6,381 nucleotides of DNA from CAZDSS01 sp964508185 (GTDB taxonomy: Bacteria; Pseudomonadota; Alphaproteobacteria; Sphingomonadales; Govanellaceae). Below are positions 1-5,341 of the stretch, piece after piece. Every line of letters begins with the position of its first letter. The stretch's first letter is position 1. Location: NCBI GenBank assembly GCA_964508185.1, contig CAZDSS010000133.1, positions 1-6,381 on the forward strand. Direction: 5' to 3'. Made by a program: the position numbers and the translations under genes. Below the pieces are notes generated by a model, which was given only the letters and a program-made list of their open reading frames with translations, was not told where the DNA came from and searched no databases.

Positions 1-459
1 GGGAAGCTGTCCCATGGTCCCGATCACCTCGGGATGGCCCGCATGGCCGATCAGGATGATGTCGTCGCTCACCTGATAATGCCGCTCCGCCTCGCGATGG
101 ACCTTGCTGACCAGCGGGCAGGTGGCGTCGAGATATAGGAGATTGCGCGCTTCCGCCGCGGCGGGCACCGATTTCGGCACGCCGTGGGCGGAGAAGATCA
201 CGGGCACATTCTCCGGCACTTCGTCAAGTTCGTCCACGAACACCGCTCCGCGCCGCTCGAGGCTTTCCACCACATAGCGGTTATGCACGATCTCGTGCCG
301 CACATAGACGGGCGCGCCGAACTTCTCGAGCGCCCGTTCCACGATCTGGATGGCCCGGTCGACCCCGACACAGAAGCCGCGGGGATTGGCGATCAGCACC
401 TTGAGGGGGCGCAAGCTCGGGGCCGCGTTCGCGGCATTTTCCTGGTGATCCGTCATCAT
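1..459 (-). CDS. ispH: 4-hydroxy-3-methylbut-2-enyl diphosphate reductase (IspH), N-terminal part
   Basis: IspH (LytB) catalyses the last step of the MEP isoprenoid pathway, reducing HMBPP to IPP and DMAPP with an oxygen-sensitive [4Fe-4S] cluster in the cytoplasm. The visible 153 codons contain PRGFCVGV with the first cluster cysteine (Cys30), HEIVHNRYVV (His59), SAHGVP (His92), DATCPLV with the second cysteine (Cys114) and GHAGHPEV (His142 and Glu144). These match E. coli Cys12, His41, His74, Cys96, His124 and Glu126 at a constant offset of 18. The third cysteine lies beyond the window edge; the family is usually a little over 300 residues. Two adjacent ATGs (459 and 456) could start it. 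An AAGG on the minus strand at 466-469 is 6 or 9 bases upstream, and the spacing slightly favours the ATG at 456. About 16 residues precede the point where E. coli IspH begins. The gene lies 70 bases downstream of the radical SAM gene on the same strand, behind a stem-loop. Confidence 0.97.
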   Translation of the reverse strand, partial: MMTDHQENAANAAPSLRPLKVLIANPRGFCVGVDRAIQIVERALEKFGAPVYVRHEIVHNRYVVESLERRGAVFVDELDEVPENVPVIFSAHGVPKSVPAAAEARNLLYLDATCPLVSKVHREAERHYQVSDDIILIGHAGHPEVIGTMGQLP

Positions 460-471
460 GGCCGCCTTATA

Positions 472-509
472 CACCCTTTCGCCGCCCCCGGCGAGGGGGC
501 AGAAGGGTG
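472..509 (-). other. Two-part stem-loop between radical SAM gene and ispH
   Basis: The outer arms CACCCTT (472-478) and AAGGGTG (503-509) are perfect 7-base complements. Inside them GCCCCC (484-489) and GGGGGC (495-500) form a GC-only 6-bp stem with a 5-base loop, and a small asymmetric internal loop joins the two stems. The element sits downstream of the radical SAM stop codon and ends 12 bases before the first ispH ATG. No T-tract follows on either strand, so it is not a canonical intrinsic terminator. It could be an mRNA-stabilising or attenuating hairpin, or a 5'-leader structure of ispH. The pairing is seen directly; the role is unknown. Confidence 0.6.
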
Positions 510-529
510 AACGGCGCCCGTGAGGCCGG

Positions 530-1627
530 TCAGAACAGCGAGAGCTGGTCGGCGGCTTGCCCCGGCTTGCGGAACAGGTCCGACCGCAGCCTGCGCCGCG
601 TCTCGTTGAAGCCGAGACGCTTCGCGGCCTGGCGGAAGCGCAGGGCGAGCAATTCGCCCTCCACCCCCTGCGCCCGCATGCGGTGGCCGAAGCGCGGATC
701 GTTCTCGCGGCCGCCGCGCATGGCGCGGATGCGGTTCATGACGCGCCGGGCGCGGTCCGGGAAATGCTCCTCCAGCCATTCCTTGAACAGGGTTTTGACT
801 TCATGGGGCAGGCGCACGAGGATGTGGGCGGCGGTCTCCGCCCCGGCGTCCCGCGCCGCGGTGAGGATCGCTTCCATCTCGTGATCGTTGAGGGCGGGGA
901 TGACTGGCGCCACCATGACGCCCACGGGAACGCCCGCCGCCGCCAGTTGACGCACCGCATCCAGACGGCGGCCGGGGGTCGCGGCCCGCGGCTCCATGAT
1001 GCGGGCGAGATGGGAATCGAGGGACGTGATGGAAAGCGCGACCTTCACGAGATCGAGCCGCGCCATTTCGCTCAAGATATCGATGTCCCGGGTCACCAGA
1101 TGGGACTTGGTGACGATGGTCACGGGATGGCGCGTCTCCCACAGCACTTCAAGGATGCCGCGCATGATGCCGAGCTTGCGCTCCACCGGCTGATAGGGAT
1201 CCGTATTGGTTCCCATGGCGATGGGCGCGGCCTTGTAGCTGGGGCGGGCAAGTTCCCGGCGCAACAGGGCGGGGGCGTCGAACTTGGCGGTGAGCTTCGT
1301 TTCGAAATCGAGCCCCGGCGACAGGCCGAGGAAGGCGTGACTGGGCCGCGCGAAGCAATAGATGCAGCCATGCTCGCAGCCGCGATAGGGATTGATGGAG
1401 CGGTCGAACGGAATGTCGGGCGAGCTGTTGCGGGCGATCACCGTACGGCTCGCATCCGCGCTCACCATGGTGCGGATGGGCGCGCCCTCGTCGGTTTCCG
1501 ATGTGATCCAGCCGTCGTCGAAGCCGACGACCTCCAGGCTGTCATAGCGGCTCCCCGGCGCGCTCACCGCCCCGCGCCCGTGGCGGAGCGCGGCGCTGAC
1601 CCTGGTGCTGTCCGGCAGATGGCGCAT
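530..1627 (-). CDS. PA0069-family (SplB-like) radical SAM protein with C-terminal clamp-binding-like motif
   Basis: This is a complete 365-residue cytoplasmic protein of the radical SAM superfamily, in the branch annotated as PA0069 family or COG1533 (DNA repair photolyase, SplB-like). Visible features in order: a basic, unassigned N-terminus (1-75); NPYRGCEHGCIYCFARPSH with the CX3CX2C cluster ligands Cys84, Cys88 and Cys91; GTNTDPYQPVE (139-149); VTKS (172-175); SITSLD (199-204); and MVAPVIPALND (238-248). All fit the SAM barrel of SPL-like enzymes. The C-terminal third is charged and arginine-rich (FRQAAKRLG, ETRRRLRSDLF) and the last five residues, 361-365, are QLSLF. Spore photoproduct lyase reverses a thymine dimer by radical chemistry, but the substrate of PA0069 proteins is, to my knowledge, not established, so a repair role is inferred. 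The ATG at 1627 is preceded by a GAAAGG-like site and by a SOS-type promoter 30-60 bases upstream. A long opposite-strand frame across it is a coding shadow. Confidence 0.93.
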   Translation of the reverse strand: MRHLPDSTRVSAALRHGRGAVSAPGSRYDSLEVVGFDDGWITSETDEGAPIRTMVSADASRTVIARNSSPDIPFDRSINPYRGCEHGCIYCFARPSHAFLGLSPGLDFETKLTAKFDAPALLRRELARPSYKAAPIAMGTNTDPYQPVERKLGIMRGILEVLWETRHPVTIVTKSHLVTRDIDILSEMARLDLVKVALSITSLDSHLARIMEPRAATPGRRLDAVRQLAAAGVPVGVMVAPVIPALNDHEMEAILTAARDAGAETAAHILVRLPHEVKTLFKEWLEEHFPDRARRVMNRIRAMRGGRENDPRFGHRMRAQGVEGELLALRFRQAAKRLGFNETRRRLRSDLFRKPGQAADQLSLF

Positions 1628-1656
1628 GGGGCGAGCCTTTCGATTCGTGCCCCCTC

Positions 1657-1685
1657 ATTATGCGCCCGAAGCAAGAACAAAACAA
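1657..1685 (-). promoter_or_regulatory. Sigma70-type promoter of the radical SAM gene
   Basis: Read on the minus strand, TTGTTT (1685-1680) and CATAAT (1662-1657) are separated by exactly 17 bases. They match the TTGACA and TATAAT consensus at 4 of 6 and 5 of 6 positions. Transcription would begin near 1650, leaving a leader of about 23 bases before the ATG at 1627. The -35 element lies inside the putative LexA site, an arrangement in which repressor binding would block RNA polymerase. Confidence 0.62.
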
Positions 1686-1689
1686 GAAC
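1675..1689 (-). promoter_or_regulatory. Putative LexA (SOS) box, GTTC-N7-GTTC
   Basis: On the plus strand the site is GAAC-AAAACAA-GAAC; on the minus strand it is GTTC-TTGTTTT-GTTC. A direct repeat GTTC-N7-GTTC is the established LexA operator of Alphaproteobacteria and differs from the palindromic enterobacterial CTG-N10-CAG. Both half-sites are exact, the spacing is exact, and the site overlaps the -35 hexamer of the best promoter in the 125-base gap upstream of the radical SAM gene. By chance, eight fixed bases would be expected in such a gap well under 1% of the time. Confidence 0.68.
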
Positions 1690-1752
1690 ATTTGGGGCAA
1701 ACGCCAAGGCCGCTGCGGTTGCGGGCATGTCCGGATGAGGGAGGAGAGGGGC

Positions 1753-2280
1753 CTACCGCTCCTTGAGGCGGGGCATGAGCTCCACGAAGTTGCAGGGGCG
1801 GAAGCGGCTGTCGAGCTGGTCCTTGAGGATGAGGTCCCAGCCGTCGCGGCAGGCGCTGGTGCTGCCGGGCAGGGCAAAGAGATAGGTGCCGCCCGCCACC
1901 CCGCCCGTCGCCCGCGACTGGATGGTGGAGGTTCCGATGATCTTGTAGCTCAGCATGCGGAAGAGTTCGCCGAAGCCCTCGATCTCCTTGTCATAGACGG
2001 CGCGGAAGGCTTCGGGCGTCACGTCCCGGCCGGTGACGCCCGTGCCGCCCGTGGAGATCACCACGTCGATCTCGGGATCGGCGATCCACTGGCGGAGCTT
2101 GCCGACGATCGCTTCCCTGTCGTCGGGCACGATCGCCCGGTCGGCGAGCTTGTGGCCGGCGTCATCGAGGCGCTGGACCAGCAGGTCGCCCGACCTGTCG
2201 TCCTCAAGCGTCCGGCTGTCGGATACGGTCATGACGGCGATATGGATCGGGATGAATTCCCGCGTCTCGTCGATCGGCAT
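1753..2280 (-). CDS. moaB: Molybdenum cofactor biosynthesis protein MoaB
   Basis: MoaB is a 175-residue MogA/MoaB-fold protein. Members of this fold bind molybdopterin and, where active, adenylylate it (MPT-AMP formation) before molybdate insertion; the exact contribution of MoaB differs between lineages. Diagnostic segments are IAVMTVSDSR (14-23), ISTGGTG (75-81) followed by TGRDVTPEA with Asp86 aligning to a conserved acidic residue of MogA, MLSYKIIGTSTIQSRA (109-124), the glycine-rich GGVAGGTYLFALPGS (126-140), and the C-terminal CNFVELMPRL. Length agrees with E. coli MoaB (about 170). The ATG at 2280 has a GGAG ribosome-binding site 8 bases upstream and lies 22 bases after the transglycosylase stop, so the gene is probably the last of the udg-slt-moaB unit. 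No other molybdenum cofactor gene is in the window. Confidence 0.95.
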   Translation of the reverse strand: MPIDETREFIPIHIAVMTVSDSRTLEDDRSGDLLVQRLDDAGHKLADRAIVPDDREAIVGKLRQWIADPEIDVVISTGGTGVTGRDVTPEAFRAVYDKEIEGFGELFRMLSYKIIGTSTIQSRATGGVAGGTYLFALPGSTSACRDGWDLILKDQLDSRFRPCNFVELMPRLKER

Positions 2281-2288
2281 CGGCTTCG

Positions 2289-2292
2289 CTCC
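2289..2292 (-). promoter_or_regulatory. Ribosome-binding site of moaB
   Basis: GGAG on the minus strand is 8 bases from the moaB ATG at 2280, inside the 22-base gap after the transglycosylase stop. It fixes the moaB start and supports translation from a shared transcript. Confidence 0.7.
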
Positions 2293-2302
2293 GGGGGCTC
2301 GC

Positions 2303-4087
2303 TCAGTGCTTGTCCTGGGGGATATAGACCGGCCATTCGCCCGCGGCCACCGCGTCGAGCGACGCCACGCTCTGGCCCATGCGCATGCGGTAGATCCACA
2401 TGTTGGCGATCACCTTCTCCACATAGTCCCGGGTCTCATCCAGCGGGATGCTTTCGATGAAGAGCAGGGGATCGTTCCTGAAGTCGATCCGCTGCAGCCA
2501 GCGGGAGAGATTGCCGGGGCCGCCGTTATAGGCGCTGGCGATGAAGAAGAGATTGCCGCCCATCTCCTCCTTGGACATGAGGTATTCGATATATTGCTGG
2601 CCGAGCGCCATGTTGTAGGCGGGGTCATAGAGCCGCTCCTTGTTGCGCTGGAGCGTGCGGTCGCGGCTGATATAGCTTGCGGTCGCGGGCATGAGCTGCA
2701 TCAGGCCGCGGGCCCCCGCATGGCTTTCGGCGCGGGTGAAGAATTCTGATTCCTGCCGCATGAAGGCGAAGATCAGGGCGCGGTCCAGCTTGAAGCCGCC
2801 CGCGGGCTGCCAGTCCGGCACGGGGTAGAGGGTGCTTTCCGGCAGCACGATCTGCTTGCGCTCCAGAACCTTGGCGCCGCGCACCTGGGTGCTCGGGAGG
2901 TTGAGGCGGGACGCAAGCCCCAAAAGCGGCGGATGGATTTCCTCGCTCTTCGCCCGCCGCCAGACGTAACGCATCTCGAGATCCGCCCATTCGGCGCGGC
3001 CGACCTGGGCGAGGGCGATCGCCCGGCGCACGCCCGGCTCCCGCGTCACCTTCTTGAGGTCCTGCTCGGAAAGGGGCGGATAATCCCAGGAAAAGACGAT
3101 GTCGCGGCCGAGCTGGCGCATGGCGACGAGGCCGTAGAAGGTGCGATTGTGACGCGCCGCGGCATCGAGCAGGGCGTTCACCTTCTCGGGCTCGCGGCAG
3201 GCGAGCCGGGCGCGCGCCGCCCAGAAGGCCGCGCCGGCCATGTCCCACGGATTGGCGTCGCCCGCAGCCTCCGCCGCCTTCTCGAAATGGCCGGCGGCGC
3301 GCTTGCAATCGTCGCTCCGCCAGGCGGCGAGGCCTGCGAACCAGTTGCCGAGATAGCGGCCGCGGCCCTCGGTTGCGCCGCTCAGGGTGCCGAGCGCCAT
3401 GGCCTTGGCGTTGTCGCCGTCGAAATAATAGCTCGCGGCGATGGAAGCGAGCGTCCGGCCGAAGGTCTCGCGATCGAAGAGACCGCGCTGTTCGGCGGCC
3501 CAGAACCGCTTCTCCGCCTGCGGCGTCTCCGAGCGGCGGAGGAGCTGGCGAATGGTGGTCTGGGTCTGGCGCAGGTCGCGGATCCGCGCCAGTTCCTCCT
3601 TGGTGTAATGGACGGGCTTCTGGGGCGGCGGCGGTGGATCGATGGGGACGGGCGCCACGAGCTTCGGCCCGCCCTTCACGCGGCGCAGCTGCCCCAGGCG
3701 ATAGATGCGGTCCGCGCCCGGATGGTCCGCATAGGCCTGCATCCAGGCCGCCGCCTCGTTATAGCTCGTGCGGTAGGCGGTCGGGTGCATGTAGCGCTCA
3801 TAGAGCACATGCCCGAGGAGCACGCGATCCTGCAGGCGCTTGACGAGCTTGTCGGCGGTCGCCCAGTCGGCCCGCGCCTGGGCGTCGAAGATCGCCTTGT
3901 AGGTCTTCACGTCCTGGTCCGACAGGATGCGCACGGCGGCGGCCGGCGCGTTATTGCCCGATCCGGGCAGCGCCACCTGAGCCTGCGCCTGCTCGTGGAA
4001 GACCGGCGCGCCGAGCGCAAGCGCGCACAACATGCCCATCGCCGGAAGCGTCCTTCCGGCAAGACCCGTCAACCAACCCCTCTTCAT
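2303..4087 (-). CDS. Periplasmic soluble lytic murein transglycosylase (Slt70-like)
   Basis: This enzyme cleaves the MurNAc-GlcNAc bond of peptidoglycan with formation of 1,6-anhydro-MurNAc ends, in the periplasm. The protein of 594 residues starts MKRGW, has a hydrophobic stretch (about 13-29) and a probable signal peptidase I site after AQA at residue 36. The long alpha-helical middle (about 55-420) resembles the superhelical U/L domains of Slt70, interrupted by a proline-rich linker (about 145-160). The C-terminal SLT domain (about 430-575) shows MRQESEF with catalytic Glu446, GARGLMQLMPATA (458-470) and AYNGGPG (519-525). E. coli Slt70 is of similar size. The frame is open to 4207, but that would overlap udg and bury the signal peptide. 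An ATG at 4108 is a possible alternative, yet the AAGGGCGGA before 4087 looks like its Shine-Dalgarno sequence. Cys21 does not sit in a lipobox, so I read it as soluble rather than a lipoprotein. Confidence 0.95.
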   Translation of the reverse strand: MKRGWLTGLAGRTLPAMGMLCALALGAPVFHEQAQAQVALPGSGNNAPAAAVRILSDQDVKTYKAIFDAQARADWATADKLVKRLQDRVLLGHVLYERYMHPTAYRTSYNEAAAWMQAYADHPGADRIYRLGQLRRVKGGPKLVAPVPIDPPPPPQKPVHYTKEELARIRDLRQTQTTIRQLLRRSETPQAEKRFWAAEQRGLFDRETFGRTLASIAASYYFDGDNAKAMALGTLSGATEGRGRYLGNWFAGLAAWRSDDCKRAAGHFEKAAEAAGDANPWDMAGAAFWAARARLACREPEKVNALLDAAARHNRTFYGLVAMRQLGRDIVFSWDYPPLSEQDLKKVTREPGVRRAIALAQVGRAEWADLEMRYVWRRAKSEEIHPPLLGLASRLNLPSTQVRGAKVLERKQIVLPESTLYPVPDWQPAGGFKLDRALIFAFMRQESEFFTRAESHAGARGLMQLMPATASYISRDRTLQRNKERLYDPAYNMALGQQYIEYLMSKEEMGGNLFFIASAYNGGPGNLSRWLQRIDFRNDPLLFIESIPLDETRDYVEKVIANMWIYRMRMGQSVASLDAVAAGEWPVYIPQDKH

Positions 4088-4139
4088 GTAGCCGTTTCCG
4101 CCCTTCATACTCGTCCGGTGCCGCCGCTCACGTCCCGCG

Positions 4140-5021
4140 TCACCCAGCGACCTCATTCCGGTCCTGTTCCATTGTCTCCAGCCGCGCGGCAATTTCCAGA
4201 AAATCATGCCAGCTGTCCCGCTTCAGATGAGGCTGGCGCAGCAGATAGGCCGGATGGAAGGTGGGCATGACCGGGATCGCGAGGCCCTCCGCCGGGTCGC
4301 GATATTCGGTCCAGCGCCCGCGCAGGCGCACGATGCCGACCGTGGTATCCAGGAGCGCCCCCGCCGACGTGCCGCCGAGACAGACGAGGAGCCGCGGGCG
4401 GGCGAGCGCGATGTGCCGGCGAATAAAAGGCATGCAGATCAAGGACTCCTGCGGCGTCGGCTTGCGATTGCCGGGCGGCCGCCAGGGCAGGATGTTCGAG
4501 ATGTAGGTGTTGCTGCGGTCGCGTCCGATGGCGGCAAGCATGCGGTCCAGAAGCTGGCCGCTGACGCCGACGAAGGGCTTTCCCTGCCGGTCTTCGTCGG
4601 CCCCCGGGGCCTCGCCCACCAGCATCAGGGGCGCTTCCGGATTGCCGTCGGAGAAGACGGTGTTCATCGCCGTTTTCTTGAGCGCGCAACCCTCGAACGC
4701 GCGAATCGCCTGTTCGAGCTCCGCGAGCGTGCGGGCTTCGGCGGCGAGCCGCTCAGCCGAGCGCGCCACCTCGTCGGACGAGGGAAGGGCGGCGGCAGGA
4801 GGTGTGGCGATTGCAGCCGCCGGCGGAGGCGGCGGCGCATCCGCCGTGGGTCTTGCATGCGCGGCCCGCGCCGCGGCGGGCTCTGCCGCTTTGGCCAGGC
4901 GATCGACGGGGGAGTCCAGATGACATTCGTCGGCGCCGCTTGCCACATACCAGGCGAGAAGCCCGGCATCCGCCCGGATGGCGTCCCATGGATCTGCGGC
5001 GTTATTCGGCATCGAGCTCAT
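4140..5021 (-). CDS. Family 4-type uracil-DNA glycosylase with incomplete Fe-S ligand set
   Basis: This enzyme removes uracil (from cytosine deamination or dUMP incorporation) from DNA to begin base excision repair. The 293-residue protein has an N-terminal segment (1-45, including LAWYVASGADECH), a Pro/Ala-rich linker (46-80), and the glycosylase domain from about 98: GEAPGADEDRQGKPFVG (136-152, motif 1), NILPWRPPGNRKP (176-188), LGGTSAGALL (215-224) and FHPAYLLRQP (255-264, motif 2). These are family 4 signatures; the GEAPG form and the lack of a KRRIH loop argue against UdgX. Family 4 enzymes normally bind a [4Fe-4S] cluster with four cysteines. Aligned by eye to the Thermus enzyme, only Cys112 and Cys196 are kept; the other two positions are Phe109 and Trp180. 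Start chosen: ATG at 5021 with GGGA nearby; the ATG at 5012 is also possible. The frame runs open to 5318, but that extension looks non-coding. It is followed 52 bases later by slt. Confidence 0.93.
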   Translation of the reverse strand: MSSMPNNAADPWDAIRADAGLLAWYVASGADECHLDSPVDRLAKAAEPAAARAAHARPTADAPPPPPAAAIATPPAAALPSSDEVARSAERLAAEARTLAELEQAIRAFEGCALKKTAMNTVFSDGNPEAPLMLVGEAPGADEDRQGKPFVGVSGQLLDRMLAAIGRDRSNTYISNILPWRPPGNRKPTPQESLICMPFIRRHIALARPRLLVCLGGTSAGALLDTTVGIVRLRGRWTEYRDPAEGLAIPVMPTFHPAYLLRQPHLKRDSWHDFLEIAARLETMEQDRNEVAG

Positions 5022-5341
5022 GAATCCCGGCAATGACAAAGATGATGGCGGACGGGTATCGGCGCAGCCCGCATCGAGCCTGACCCGCATGTGGCGCCCC
5101 GCGGCGCTGTTCCCGGAACGGGCGATCCTGCGCGCATCGTTCCGCATCCCAAGGATGGCGAAACATGGGGCAAAAGGCAAGGATCCCCCATGATCCGCCG
5201 CGTCTCGTCCCTTGGGCGTCGGCGGTTGCACGCCGTTGACCCATGGCATCCGAGCGGGCATAAACGTCCCATGCGCGTGACCGGGAGTGCTTTGGGTCAG
5301 CCAGCGGCAGAAGAACAACAGACAAGAAAAGAGAGATACGG
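5022..5341. other. Divergent intergenic region between udg and ETF-QO
   Basis: This 320-base stretch carries no gene I can support; frames running through it in both directions lack family motifs. It contains a good rightward promoter (5236-5264), a perfect 5-bp inverted repeat with a one-base centre (GTTCCCGGAAC, 5109-5119), and a hairpin with arms CATGGGG (5164-5170) and CCCCATG (5186-5192). A 17-base stretch (5166-5182) closely matches one upstream of the radical SAM gene. I find no convincing leftward promoter for udg and no GTTC-N7-GTTC site. Confidence 0.6.
5236..5264 (+). promoter_or_regulatory. Sigma70-type promoter for the ETF-QO gene
   Basis: TTGACC (5236-5241) and CATAAA (5259-5264) are separated by 17 bases, matching TTGACA and TATAAT at 5 of 6 and 4 of 6 positions. 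A start near 5271 would give a leader of about 70 bases before the ATG at 5342. It is the only well-spaced pair seen in the rightward direction in this intergenic region. Confidence 0.55.

Noticed and set aside
1691..1710. Possible terminator hairpin after moaB
   Set aside because: Only a weak, short stem (TTGG/CCAA or GGC/GCC) can form and there is no T-tract on the moaB strand.
557..1738. Long plus-strand open frame (393 codons) opposite the radical SAM gene
   Set aside because: It lies on the opposite strand of a clear family member, its translation is low-complexity (Gly, Ala, Arg, His, Asp) with no motif, and such frames are common in GC-rich DNA.
4088..4207. N-terminal extension of the transglycosylase to an ATG at 4207
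   Set aside because: It would overlap the end of udg by 68 bases and place 40 residues before an otherwise well-formed signal peptide.
2933..4270. Long plus-strand open frame (445 codons) opposite the transglycosylase
   Set aside because: Antisense shadow of a gene with a clear signal peptide and SLT motifs; no ribosome-binding site or recognisable domain.
5022..5318. N-terminal extension of the glycosylase to an ATG at 5318
   Set aside because: The extra 99 residues show no family similarity and would overlap the promoter and hairpins of the intergenic region.
5313..5327. Possible second LexA site upstream of ETF-QO
   Set aside because: Only one GAAC half-site is exact; the base run 7 positions further on is AAGA, so the direct repeat is not present.
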